A stretch of 64,000 nucleotides of DNA from Limonium bicolor (lineage: Eukaryota > Streptophyta > Magnoliopsida > Caryophyllales > Plumbaginaceae). The stretch covers positions 292,245,533 to 292,309,532 of the forward strand of contig CM041778.1 of the NCBI GenBank assembly GCA_023374045.1. The letters run 5' to 3'. Positions 1 through 11,599 of this stretch are shown piece after piece; position 1 is the stretch's first letter; every line of letters begins with the position of its first letter. Under the pieces are notes generated by a model that was not told the DNA's origin, did no database searches, and saw nothing but the letters and a program-made list of their open reading frames with translations. The position numbers and the translations under genes were made by a program.

Positions 1-929
1 AAGGCGAGAGCGTGAATGCACAAAAGTAAGATGTAGAAAATTTGAAAGTAGAAGAGAGGGAAGGAAGAAAGGAAGGAAGCGGATCACTTTAAATAGGCTG
101 AAAGGGGGCATGTTCTGTCGAAGTAATCATAACCTACTTCCGCAGCCATGTCAGACGAGAAGTAGCTTCAAAAGACGAGGAGACAACGACTAGACAGGGC
201 ACGCCACCAGAAGACCCCCAACGGTAAAAAGTTCAAAAAACAGTCAAAAGACCTTTTCCTTTAAATTCTTTAAAAGGAATGGTCTTGTGGAACTAGGATG
301 GATGGAGCAGAAAACATAAAAATAAACTTACAATAAAGGAAGATCTTCCCTGGGAGCCATGAAAAAGATCTTGTGGACTGATGAAATGGGGTACTACCGG
401 ACAAGACAGCCTGGCTACTACCGAAAGCAGCAACAAAGCCTCTTACAGGTAGAGGGGTAAAGCCACGATTGAAAGGTTCGCTTTTACCGGTCGCGAAGAG
501 TAAGAAGTTTGCGGGTATTCTTACCGGTGGTAATGAAGCAAAGGTCTACAGGTAGCGATGAAACATCCGACAGTTAGCAATAGAGAATAAACTATAAAAA
601 TAGCCTCATGTACTACAGAACATTCCAGAATAGTGTAGGCCCACAGAGGCAATTAGACTTCACAGTTTGTCTATAAATAGGGACCATAGGCCGTGTAAAA
701 AAGGCACGCTCACGTTAATACACTTGCTGGTATTCTTTTCATTGTTGTCTAGAGAGAGAGAGAAGTTGGATCCATTATGATTTCAGTGTGTACTAAAAGT
801 TCTTAGCGTGAGCTCTCCTGAACAGGTGCCCGAATGGTTGGGCACATGTCATGAATTGAGTGCGCTCGTAACCTTGCATGCTAAGCCACTCCTTTGCCTG
901 TCTGTCTAAATCTCAAAACTTAACAAACA
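1..929 (+). mobile_element. 3' end of an LTR retrotransposon (internal tail plus 3' LTR)
   Basis: A purine run (AAAGGGGGCA, 101-110) is followed directly by TGTTCTG, the usual layout of a polypurine tract abutting a 3' LTR, so the LTR is placed from 111. Inside it is a TATA-like box (672-679) followed by a GA-rich leader, as expected for U3 and R. The right end is put at about 929 (TTAACAAACA) because it ends in CA and the composition changes there. No coding sequence is visible in the 110 bases to the left. The lineage cannot be assigned; the rest of the element lies outside the window. The end coordinate is an estimate. Confidence 0.45.
672..679 (+). promoter_or_regulatory. TATA-like box in the left LTR
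   Basis: TATAAATA is followed about 75 bases later by a GA-rich stretch that could be the 5' end of the R region. This is the expected position for the Pol II promoter of an LTR. It is seen by motif only. Confidence 0.4.
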
Positions 930-3900
930 TATTAAACATACAATACAAGGTTTGCTATCATCAAAACTAAAGGATCTTGACTTAATAGATTTTTACATTA
1001 GCCAAATGTTTAGGCTTGCTTTTGGAGCTTTAATGCACTTTTTATGCCTTAATAGCATAGGTTAAGGTTTTAAATCATTTTTGATGATATTCTGGTTATT
1101 TAAGTGTACCAAGAGTGGTTTGGGTACACTTAGGAAGTTTGTGAAGCTTTGAAGAGTAACTGAAATGGTTAAGACGCAAAAAGGTAATTTTAAAGACCTT
1201 AGGATAAATTTAATGTAAAAGAGGAGTATAGCCTATGATTGGGCTAAAGAGGTTAGTGAAATAAAGTTAGGAGTGTAATATAAGTAATTTGGCCGAGAGT
1301 GAGGAGGTCAAGCTGGTAACATATAGAATTTACAAGTTTAAGGAGTTAAATGTAAATTCTAGAAAATAATTGGGGTGAAATTGTAATTTCTGGAAAATTG
1401 TGGTCAAAACCGAGTCTAGGGTCAACCTTAGGAGATATATGGACCTTTGGCCAAATTAAGTAAAAAGAAAAGACCTTAATTGCAATTTTAGAGGAATTTA
1501 GGAGTTATTTGTTAAGTGTGGAAAGTTTTATGGTCAAACCGTAATTAATGGAAACTATGGGTAAATGGCATATTATTAGTCAACTTAGGAGGAAATGTTG
1601 AGGGTTTGACCAATTAAAAGAAATTAGAGATGGAAATGTTAAGTTAAAGAAAGATTAGAGGTTGTTTGTAAAGTTTAGAAAGTATAAGGGGTCAAAATGC
1701 AATTTTAGAAAATATTAGTGTGGAAAAACAGAACAGCCCAGGTAGGGTTCTATTTGTAATTATGTGAAATTTGTGTGTTAGAATTTGTGAGTAAATTGGA
1801 AGGTTAAGATAGATGCGGATAAAGGATTAAATTGTAAGATTTGTAAAATGTGTAGCCACTTTGTAATTTAAAAAAAATAGTGTGGAAACTAAAGGAATAA
1901 GTTTAGGGCCTGTTCGGCATTAATAAAAACATTTGGTTAGACCTATTGGAATGAAATAAATAAAAACATTGTAATGTTAGGAAACAAAGGTGGGCAAAAG
2001 TGTAATATTAAGGAATTAATCGGTGTATGCCGATATTAATGGAGAGTTAGAGTTGTATTTTAGTATAAGGTATGTTGTTACATGACATAGCATTAAGAAA
2101 ATGGTCTTAATGTTTAGTATGTGAAAGTTAGCACAATTAAGGAGGTTAATGAGGTTTAGTGATGATAAAAAGGATTTTATAATTCATATAAATGAGTATG
2201 AATATTTAGAGATTGTTGGATTATATAAATATAATACAGTTAATTATAAGGTGGGGAATTCCATTAGGTAACATTAAAACATTAGGATTTAATGCCATTG
2301 TGTAAGGAGTTATATTAAGTGATGAAATCATATAGTTCAAGGAATTAATTAAAGAGTATATATATAATTGTTGAATAGTATACATAGACCAAGTCAACCA
2401 AATTGACTAAGAAGGTCAAGTTGACCAACTTATGACTAAGTGGAATTTAAATGTCAAAGGTTACCAATACCTTAAGGTCAACTATATTATCATATACTAG
2501 CAAGACTATATGAGTGTGTAAGTATATATATAAATATATATCTTCTAAATAAAGAGATCATTAATGAGAACTAATCCTAAGTTGTAATATAATACAACAT
2601 GTTAATTATTAACATACTTCATGGATTAAAATGACTAATCCCAAACCCGATTAATAACCCGACAAACGACAATGATCAATCACGGGGTGAACATACGGGG
2701 TTAGCTATTATTCGGGATACCGAGTTATTCGAATTATAGAGCATTAATACTTAGCGTGTACTTAGTATATTTCATAGCAGAGTATCTAGATGGCGGGTGC
2801 GGGATCCGAACGTCTGCTCTTCTCATCCGTCGGTGAATGGTATGTTATTGTGTGCTCCAAATGTCCTGAGAATTTCCTTGGGTTCAGATTTGTTTGTATG
2901 ATTTGGTAAGAGTGATATGTGTGATTATTATTGATATGTTTATGTGCATTTAATTGCCCGACTATCATAGGTTATTAATTGTGCACGAACGTCCTTATAC
3001 TGACTGCAAACTCGATACGAATTGCGAGTAAGATAAGAAATTTGATGATACTTGTGAACGATCAATAAGACACATCATATTATTCCTATCGACCTAAGTA
3101 AATAACTTAGGATAAGATTCGGTAATTCCAATCTCTAGAGTTTATGTACTCAAACATGGAAAATAACCTAGGAGACTTCTAGGTATTGTGTAAGACCTAA
3201 ATGGCATCTTCATCGTTATATTCACTACAACCTAAGCATAGATCTTAGGTGAGATTATTAGGAGAACTTAATCGCATAGTGAACCATATTGTATATGATG
3301 AGAAATCCAGGGAATCCTGGTTACTCATAGTGATCACAATAGAGTTGGATGACTGTTACAGGTCTGTTCGTATGTTATTACTTTTGATCAGACTAATCAT
3401 TGGACGGAGTTCCCACGTTAAGGGAATAGCTTCGGCCGTTGGCGAACCACCATATAATAGGTGTCATAAGGAGGATTCGGAGTACCCACGTAAAGGGGAT
3501 GGCTACTGCCGTTGGTGGCCCGCCATTATAAGGGTAAGTGTTGAGGACATGTCGTCTCTAACTTAACGACTGTCAGTGGATGAGAATTAAGTGAATTAAA
3601 TTGATAGACACGGTCTAATCAATATTACGAGATTTAGATAACTCTCGTACAGTGGATTATTATTCAACGCCTTGAAGGCCGAATAAACCAGAATTGTTCG
3701 ATTAACACAACACTCGTACTATTATTTAGGCACTCGTTTATCGGATAGATTACATGTGCTTAATGTGTATGGATTTGGATGTGAATGTTTGTATGGACTG
3801 TTGTATGGTTATCGCATTACAGTTCTTTTATTATTATACATGTAAAACGAAACAGCTTGTAATGAACCGCATGTTAAGATGGTTAATTAACTTAAGGAAT

Positions 3901-4333
3901 CTGAAGGTCTATAAGGGTCATACTTTAACATATTCAGCGTTTTCCAAGCCTATACAACAACACATACAGGAGCGTGACCGAGACCGGAAACCGGAGTATG
4001 GGAGACATTTGGTAAATAGCAGTTTATTTTGACATTGCACTATCGTACTTACTTGTATTATGTACCGTAGTTGTACACAGATTTAGGAAGTTTAGACTGC
4101 TCGTTGTATTATGGATTTAGTTATGGATTTGATATTGTATATACTTTTGGTAATCTATCTCGAGTCATCATGTGGTTATGTATTTTGTATTAGAGGACGC
4201 TTCTTCACTCACGTGGGTGAGTGATGACGATAGCACCCGAGTGAGAACGGTTGGTTTTTAGTTTTCCACTACGAAACGTTTTTAATTATGCAACGATGTG
4301 TTAATATGAGGATTAAAGAGTGGGGATGTTACA
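930..4333 (+). mobile_element. Ty3/gypsy-type long LTR, copy A (solo or truncated)
   Basis: This AT-rich, gene-free stretch ends in GGGGATGTTACA, like copy B (ends GGGGTGTTACA at 47222). Its last 150 bases match the reverse complement of the left end of copy C, including an ACTCGGGTG block and a CACTCACCC-type block at about 4205-4245. Near 3405-3530 it has two imperfect repeats around CCCACGT and GCCGTTGG. No PBS follows the end, so it is a solo LTR or a fragment. Its left border against the element at 1-929 is not resolved. Long LTRs of this kind with a tRNA-Met PBS are typical of Tekay/Del-type chromoviruses; that assignment is inferred. Confidence 0.55.
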
Positions 4334-5421
4334 GTGGCCTTAACAGGAATTTCTTTCAAAGCAGACACCAGGGTCTTTTCTTTCGAATTTTTCACTGTCA
4401 CAACATTTTGTTATCATCTTGCTTGCATATTGGTTCTGATGAACACTAAACCCAACAGTCATTACGTTTTGTACATATGTTCATTTCATGTTCCATTTTC
4501 ATCTCTCTTCTTGAAGGTAATTCAAAATGTTCAGTTTGTTCCCTTTCTATTGGTACTTCATTAGTAAAGAGAGGGCTCATTTTCTCCACCTTTATTCAGT
4601 TATGGAGTTTTGTTTTCTTTTCCTTTGAATATTCTACACTACGGCTCAATCCAAGATAGATTCAACGCCTCTATTTTGATTTTCGCTAGTAGCCAGCCCC
4701 GATCAATGGTGTTTCCTTCACGCCAAATTATTGGAGATCTGCTTCTTTCTCATCCAGCCCTCCCACTTTGGATGGCGTGGTACCTTACCTGGGTCTAATC
4801 CGAAGCAAGTAGCATCAGCCTTACACAGGAATTTGATCCTCTGCATAAGTCCATGGAAGATTTGGCATACTTTTGTTCTCGGACTTTCCTTGTTCTTCAA
4901 CGGAGTCCCGATTGAAATTATATCATCATCCATGTCAAAGACTAGACGATAACAGCCCTGAGTACTCGCTGATAATATTTACCTTTACGTCTTATCCCAT
5001 TTCATTAATCTGGTTGTATTTGGCGAGCTAATATGTGTGTATCCTTTTGTCATATTTTTTAGCTATTTGCAGGAAATCTCATCTATTCTCCTTTCAGTAT
5101 TTACCCCTGATCCCAATAAGCTTCAGACTTTTATTTCTCTAGAATATCGGTTCCATGTCTCATTCAAAACGCATGCTATGCCTTGTTGATGATGCTTTTT
5201 GTTACTGGATTTCTACGCGTGGAATTCCTTATTCAGCTGGACTTATCTTAGCATGTAAACTTTTCGTCCTTGTTCGTTCGATTTTCCTGCATTTCATTTT
5301 GATTCTCTCATTAATGAGGCAACTTTTAACAAAAAAAAGGAAGGAGAGAGAAGAAGAACACGACAAGGGAAAACCTATTCGAATAGGAAAGAGTAACATG
5401 GGATTAATCAGTCGTAATGGG
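4334..5421. other. Unclassified intergenic stretch
   Basis: Several open frames of 60-100 codons occur on both strands, but none shows a recognisable domain. A minus-strand frame at 4718-4933 reads like ordinary protein (acidic start, basic middle), yet no family is recognised and no partner exon is evident. A purine-rich run lies at 5330-5370. The stretch may be a decayed gene or repeat. Confidence 0.3.
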
Positions 5422-5485
5422 CTTAATGTAGGATCTTACAATGGTAGCGCTACGTGAGAATTGTGAGTAACAGGCTGACAATGAA

Positions 5486-7672
5486 GACAAATTTTCATAA
5501 AAATACCGAATTAAAAAAAAAATTACATGCGGTGGTCGTTTTTGAAAAAAATTACGCGGGTGTACCAACCCCTTGCAAAGAAGCGCCCCGGTACTGTGGC
5601 AGCTTGCCAGAAACCGCCCCGAGAGCATGGCGGCTTCTGAATTTTTTTCTGGAAGCAGCCACGGGTTTGGGGCGGTTTCTGACTTATCTGCTGGAAACCG
5701 CCATGACATTGGGGCGGCTTCTTTGCAAATGCGTCCAGAAAAATTTTTTTTTTTCCAACTTTGGAATCATTCGTGCTATGCTTTAACGGTTCCAGAACTT
5801 TACCAAATTTTGTACGATGATAGTGAACAGTTATACTACGGATCTAAGTCATTTATCTGGAGTTTTAGGACCATACGGGACCCACGTGACTTCATATAAA
5901 TGGCACCAGAGTTAACGTTTTCTCTGTTTTAACTTTTTGGGCAATGTCATATTTATGTTATTAACCAGTTTTGTGTTGATATTAAAGTCCTATGATGCAT
6001 TTACAGCCGTTATAACTTCTTACGGAATTAAGACGACTTCACTGGGTTGGTCATTTGACCTCGCGTTTTTTCCAATTTTTCAATAAGAGCGCACATTTAT
6101 GTTATACACTCAACATAAAACACACTTCATTGGTACTTAGAAAAAATTACATTTTTTTGTGTGCTTGCTAAAGGCACTACCTGTCTATGCAGGAGCATAT
6201 ATAACATCTGAAAACCACAATCAATTATACCCTCTGTTAGGGCAGTTCCTCCTATTATGACCTGTTTGTAAACAATGTCGACAACGTCTACGTTCTGTAC
6301 TCGTTTCATTTTCATCCATTTCATTCTGAAGCCTAGATACCTAGGTCTTCCCCTGACAGCCGAATGGCATCTGGTGCTGGTACCACCTTAACCCCTGTAT
6401 ATGCTGGCCAGTTTTCTTCATTACCTAGCGGTGTAAAAGGATCACCGCCATATGCCTCGATCATTGTGTCCAACTTGTATACCGGGTGCACGTAATTTTC
6501 CCATAACAAACCGGTTCTGCAACACACGGCCATGACATGGGAGCATGGGTATTTGAACGCTTGCCACTCCCCACACTCACAGCTCAAATCATCGAAGTCA
6601 ACCTTGTACTTCCTCGGTTCCTCCTCATAGCCACTGAGCCAAAATCTTCGACCGTCACTGGGTCGATCTCATTGTAGCGGGTTACATTGTGACTGTTAGA
6701 CAGTCTACGGTTTTCTTCAATCTTGGAAGTCGCAAGATCCGTATACAATGTGGAACCCGCCTATTTGCTGGCCGTTGGATGTGTCAAGGTTGTCATAAAA
6801 TAAGTTACCAACTTGTACAGTGTGCTGGTAACAATGGCGGTGATGGTAGAGTTCGGACACTCTTTAGCACTCCGTTGATGCATTCGACCAGATTGGTTGT
6901 CATGTGGCCCCACCTCCTTCCTTCATCATATGCCCTAGACCACTTCTCAAATGGCAGGTCGTTGAAGAATCGCTCAATGTCGGTATTCTGAGATATTAGG
7001 TGATTATATCTTCTCTGGACATGATGTCTTCTAAATTCGTACGCTAAATACATGATAATAAGTCAATGTTAAACATTGAAAATACTAAATTTAATTATTA
7101 AAGTACATTAATTGAAATATTAGGATACCTGTGTTGATCAGATACTTCTTCAACCTTTTGTTTTTGAACCTTGAGTTAAAATTCGATGCAATATGTCTTA
7201 CTTGTTCCAAATTCGGAGAGAGAGAGAATGAAAGTTTGAGGAGTGTTTTGTGTGAGAAATGTGGGGAGAATGGGTGAGATTGGGTGGGTTTTTATAGAAA
7301 AAAAAAACCTGCTGGAAGGAGCCTTGGAAACGGGGCGGTTTCTTTGCAAATGTATGGATAAGTGGGGTCCGTGCGATCCAGCGACCGACGCTGTGATTGG
7401 TCGGCTGGATTTCCGGATAAGGGGAAAAAATGTAAAGAAGCCGCCCCAATGTCATGGCGGTTTCCAGCAGATAAGTCAGAAACCGTCCCAAACCCGTGGT
7501 GCTTCCAGAAAAAAAATTCAGAAGCCGCCGTGCTCTCGGGGCGGTTTCTGGCAAGCTGCCACAGTACCGGGGCTGCTTCTTTGCAAGGGGTGGTACACCC
7601 GCGTAATTTTTTTCAAAAACGACCACCGCATGTAATTTTTTTTTTAATTCGGTATTTTTATGAAAATTTTCC
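5486..7672. mobile_element. MULE (Mutator-like element), 2.2 kb, with long terminal inverted repeats
   Basis: The left arm (about 5486-5735) and right arm (about 7430-7672) are inverted copies of each other, starting GACAAATTTTC and GGAAAATTTTC when read inward. Perfect 9 bp target duplications GACAATGAA sit at 5477-5485 and 7673-7681, the length typical of Mutator insertions. The arms carry several GAAACCGCC and GAAGCCGCC motifs, possible transposase-binding repeats. The interior holds a broken transposase on the minus strand. Insertion into the Copia LTR is certain because the LTR resumes exactly after the duplicated 9 bp. Confidence 0.92.
6127..7053 (-). pseudogene. MULE transposase remnant (C-terminal half)
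   Basis: Read from 7053 down, the first frame carries the motif TTNLVECINGVLK followed by RTLP, which I recognise from plant MULE transposases just after the catalytic core. A second frame (6587-6333) has a SWIM zinc finger, CECGEWQ followed by PCSHV. A third (around 6240-6310) shows a CCHC zinc knuckle, CRHCLQTGHNRRNC, in a different frame. Frameshifts and stops separate all three. The DNA-binding N-terminus and the first part of the DDE domain are missing, so the copy cannot encode an active enzyme. Confidence 0.8.
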
Positions 7673-8194
7673 GACAATGAATACTCGAACTACAGAAATC
7701 GTAAACAGAGAGATAAACACAGATTCACGTGAACATTCACTTCATTGACTCGTATTAATGATAATACTCAATCCAGAACATGGAGAACAGGCTCCCCACG
7801 TTTTCAACACATAAAAACCCTAGATCTCTCTTCTCTCTAGTGTTTTTACAAAGTGCGCTCAAGCTCTCTCATACTAACACGTTTTTCTGCCCCAAAAACC
7901 GTCCCTCTACCTTCTCTTAACCTCTTCTATATATAGTTATCGATTTACATAAAACAATATCTTTAAAGATAAAATCCCAGTAACCGACTTAGATATTAAA
8001 CAGAAAATATATTCTTTAAATTATCTACTAAAGATAAAATTTGTGCAGAATATATTTGTAGATAGTTAGACACGGCGAGATCTTCTCTTGGCAGCTCAAT
8101 ACCTTGATCGGTAAGGTACCTCCCTAGGTCAGGTCAAGACTCGGATCTCTGTGTCAGTTACTCAGTTTGGTCAATCAAAACTTTTGCATTAACA

Positions 8195-8208
8195 ATCTCC
8201 CCCTTTTT
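8195..8208 (-). other. Polypurine tract of the Copia-like element
   Basis: On the minus strand this reads AAAAAGGGGGAGAT and abuts the 3' LTR. It is the expected primer site for plus-strand DNA synthesis. Confidence 0.8.
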
Positions 8209-8557
8209 GATTAGGCAAACTCTGAGACTTGAACTGATGTATATTCCCCCTTAATCGCTATTTCATTATTTTGCAAATTCATCCATTGACGTCACTCAAA
8301 AGCTTGTGTCTGGAACGGAGAAAGTTCCCCCTGAATTGTAGCATCTTTGTTCAACACCAGATAGACTTAGAGGCACAGACATACATATACGTTCAAGACA
8401 TCGGATTTCCCCCTTTTGCCGAATCAAAAAGAGACTAAGTCATGAACCTCATAAGTAGGGGGCAATGGTGTGTCACGAACTGATCACTGTGAAGAAGATG
8501 AAAAATCTGAAAGAGGTGAGATACCTTCTTGAAAAGTCTGATAGGGCTGATTTGACT
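8209..8557 (-). other. 3' noncoding part of the Copia-like element
   Basis: No gene is visible. On the minus strand it holds three more G-rich purine runs (near 8245, 8325 and 8408) that resemble the true polypurine tract. Confidence 0.5.
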
Positions 8558-10299
8558 TTAGGACCAGATTTGTTTGGGCTTAGTTGTAGATACAGACTTG
8601 GACTGATTTATAGGAACCCATCTTTTAGTGTATAATCTACTGGCTCTATATGAACTTCGTCTTGATGATTCTTCACGTAATTGTTTTCTCAACAATTTGG
8701 GACACCATCTTATCTTGTGTCCTAGTTGATGACAGTACCAACACGAGTTCATTCTTGACTTAGAATGTCCAGGTTGAGTCTTCAACTTCCTCGTCTTAGA
8801 CTGAGTGGGTTTCTCTGGTTTATATCCCAATCCGCACTTATCTGAGTTGTTATGTAACAACATCTGAATCAGATTTGCCTTTCCAGTATACCATGTGGGA
8901 TTAGTCTGTGTCTGAAGCTCTAACTTCCTATTAGCATCAGCTAACATGCCCGAGAGAGTTTCACATTCCCTTTTTAGGGATTTGTTACGATCTAAAAGGG
9001 AATTCACTTCTTCTTGTGCCCAACATGGAAGAGTGAGAATTCGATTCTCCAAAGGACTAACAAAGTTGAGCCTTGGCTTATCCAACCTCACTTTGACATA
9101 GTTTTTGTTTTCAGTCGAAGACTTACTCAAATCTTCCACTTTAGCTTTGAGTTCTCTGATCTCAGTACCATACTGATGCTTCAACATATTTATCTCAGAG
9201 AGTGCAGAGGTTAATTTAGTAAGCATCTCTTCTTCCTCGAGTGTCTCCTTCAAGTTATCCTTCTCCTTTATGATGTACTCAGTATTGACTTCATCGTCTT
9301 CATGAACAACTGTCGTCATGCACATATGAGTTTCCTCCTCTGGTTCTGAGTCTGTAACTGAGATGTCATATCCCCATGCTGCTGCCGCTGTGTGTGGGAG
9401 TTTTTTTACCCTCGTATGAGAATTTTCTTTCTGCTGTAAAGGACAATTCTTGACGATATGACCGGGCTTGTTACACTTAAAACAAATAAGTGGTTTTTCT
9501 TTGACTTGCACGGATCATGTTGTCGTTTTGAATCTCGTTGTCCACCAAGGAGCCTCTGAATTCTATTCATAATCTCAGTAATTTCCCTTTCTACATCAAA
9601 CTCCTCATCTTCTGATCCTGTGATAGTTTCACGTACGTTTAGAGCCAGATCCTTAGTTTGAGTAACAATCTCACCTCTCATCTTCCCTTCATAGACCATG
9701 AGTTCAGAACTGAGTTCTTCTAGCGACAACTTTGACAAATCTCGTGTAGTTTCGAGCAAGGTGGTATAACTTAGCCACGCTTTTTCTAGACTGTCAAGGC
9801 ATCTCTCGTTAATAACCTCGTTTGAGAGTGTTACCCCAACAGCTTTAAGATCTCCCAGAATTTTCTCAAACCTTACCAAGGTCTGAGTTATAGACTCACC
9901 CTCTTGCATTCTGAAATTGTCAAATTGCTTTCTAAATTGTTTACCTTTAGCCTTTCTGATGGAATCAGTTCCTTCATAAGCTGTTTTGAGGAAGCTCCAG
10001 ACTTCTTTAGCGGTGCGAATTCCAAGTACCTTTTGTTGATCACCCTCGGACAAAGATGAGACAATTACTCGCAAAGCTTGCTTATTTTTGCTCAGTAATT
10101 TCTTATCAGTGTCATTCCAATCCTTTTTAGGTTTTGATTTCGAAACACCCGCTTCAATCACCTGTGGAACCAAGTCTCCTTCAGTAACAATTGTCCACAA
10201 ATCATAGTCGATTGACATGAGCTGATCACCCATTTGTTCACTCCAGCAAGCATAGTTGAATTTTGTGAGATTTGGCGCTTTGACATTGTAGAAATTCAT
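8558..10299 (-). pseudogene. Copia-type gag with two zinc knuckles, one frameshift
   Basis: The gene starts at 10299 (ATG) shortly after the PBS. The first frame (297 codons to 9406) begins with the N-terminal segment typical of plant Copia gag (WSEQM, about residue 19) and continues with the UBN2/gag region (WSFLKTAYEG and FRMQEGESITQTLVRFEKIL). Near 9510 the frame must shift by one base to reach the CCHC knuckle CFKCNKPGHIVKNCP. The second frame (9511-8558) then runs through an acidic, probably coiled-coil segment to a second knuckle, CWYCHQLGHKIRWCP, and a basic tail. Gag coats the genomic RNA in virus-like particles. The combined product would be about 580 residues. A C-terminal extension with a second knuckle is unusual for a minimal gag. 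Confidence 0.82.
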
Positions 10300-10346
10300 C
10301 TTCGATCACCCCTGAAGATTTCTCTTCGATTGCTGAAAGGGAACCT

Positions 10347-10358
10347 GCTCTGATACCA
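10347..10358 (-). other. Primer binding site, initiator tRNA-Met type (Copia-like element)
   Basis: On the minus strand this reads TGGTATCAGAGC, two bases inside the 5' LTR. It is the standard PBS complementary to the 3' end of plant initiator tRNA-Met, and it fixes the element's orientation as minus. Confidence 0.92.
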
Positions 10359-10360
10359 AT

Positions 10361-10949
10361 TGTAGGATCTTACAATGGTAGCACTACGTGAGAATTGTGA
10401 GTAACAGGCTGACAATGAATACTCGAACTACAGAAATCGTAAACAGAGAGATAAACACAGATTCACGTGAACATTCACTTCATTGACTCGTATTAATGAT
10501 AATACTCAACCCAGAACATGGAGAACAGGCTCCCCACGTTTTCAACACGTAAAAACCCTAGATCTCTCTTCTCTCTAGTGTTTTTACAAAGTGCGCTCAA
10601 GCTTTCTCATACTAACACGTTTTTCTGCCCCAAAAACCGTCCCTCTACCTTCTCTTAACCTCTTCTATATATAGTTATCGATTTACATAAAACAATATCT
10701 TTAAAGATATAATTTCTTTAAAGATAAAATCCCAGTAACCGACTTAGATATTAAACAGAAAATATATTCTTTAAATTATCTACTAAAGATAAAATTTGTG
10801 CAGAATATATTTGTAGATAGTTAGACACGGCGAGATCTTCTCTTGGCAGCTCAATACCTTGATCGGTAAGGTACCTCCCTAGGTCAGGTCAAGACTCGGA
10901 TCTCTGTGTCAGTTACTCAGTTTTGTCAATCAAAACTTTTGCATTAACA
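10361..10949 (-). repeat. 5' LTR of the Copia-like element
   Basis: This 589 bp LTR is intact. It starts TGTAGGATC and ends TTAACA on the plus strand, and is flanked on the right by the target duplication CTTAA. Confidence 0.9.
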
Positions 10950-10954
10950 CTTAA

Positions 10955-11599
10955 GGATATGATAATGTATTAGTGCTTGGAAGATTAGAGAAGAATAGAA
11001 CTCATTCAAATGGCATTAGTGTTTTTCTTAGTCGGTTGCTCTCTTGGCTTGCATGATTTCAAATTGTCTGGCATCTGGACTTAGGACTCACAAACATTAC
11101 AGAAGAAGTGTCCTCTTCATTCAATCGACTGCTCTTCTAGGGTCCTCATGGAATTCATTAATAAAAGAAAACTTAGGTGAACTAGAATGATGTTGTGATA
11201 ACCTATGTTTAATTTGGATGACCTATGAATTTAATTTTAGGCTATTTTGTACAATTTGTTATTTCAATGTTATCGATTTCCGCTTTTCTTATTGTTCATC
11301 GGTTGTCAATATTAATGCTTGTTCCGCTTTCTTAATGGTTTGGGCCCATTTGGGCTACTGTAGTTTCTTGGTCCAATTTCAATCTCACCTTGGACCAATT
11401 CATTTGCTAGCCAATCGGGTTGATAAGTAGCCTTAGAAATTAGTCAATACGACCAAACCCCTAGGATATTGGATGCAGAGGCAGACGAAGAGGCAAGTCT
11501 GCCACTGATTGGGTCAAAAAAATACAACATAATATAAAGTTTTAAAGAAAATTAGTGTCAAAAAAATTTTTAGCTCCCCTAAATAAAATTTCTGGATCT
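10955..11599. other. Intergenic stretch, no gene seen
   Basis: This continues the sequence interrupted by the Copia insertion. No supported coding region is visible. A phrase TCTGCCACTGATTGGGT occurs near 11497 and again near 11597, which hints at a small degraded insertion between the two copies. Confidence 0.3.

Larger units (their letters stand above)
5427..8194 (-). repeat. 3' LTR of the Copia-like element, split by a MULE
   Basis: The LTR parts are 5427-5485 and 7682-8194. Joined, they match 10361-10949 apart from a few substitutions and a 17 bp unit near 7965 that is single here and duplicated in the other LTR. Confidence 0.88.
5427..10949 (-). mobile_element. Gag-only (non-autonomous) Copia-like LTR retrotransposon with a MULE in its 3' LTR
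   Basis: Two near-identical LTRs begin TGTAGGATC on the plus strand (5427 and 10361) and end TTAACA (8194 and 10949). The 5 bp target duplication CTTAA lies at 5422-5426 and 10950-10954. On the minus strand the order is 5' LTR (10949-10361), PBS (10358-10347), gag (10299-8558), polypurine tract (8208-8195), 3' LTR. The internal region is only 2,166 bp and has gag but no protease, integrase or reverse transcriptase, so it would need another element's enzymes. By eye the two LTRs differ at about five substitutions and one 17 bp insertion, which suggests a fairly recent insertion. A MULE later entered the 3' LTR. Confidence 0.88.

Noticed and set aside
7198..7748. Open frames on both strands over the right arm of the 2.2 kb MULE
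   Set aside because: They are in inverted repeat sequence also seen at 5454-5899; no domain, and the GC-rich motifs create long frames by chance.
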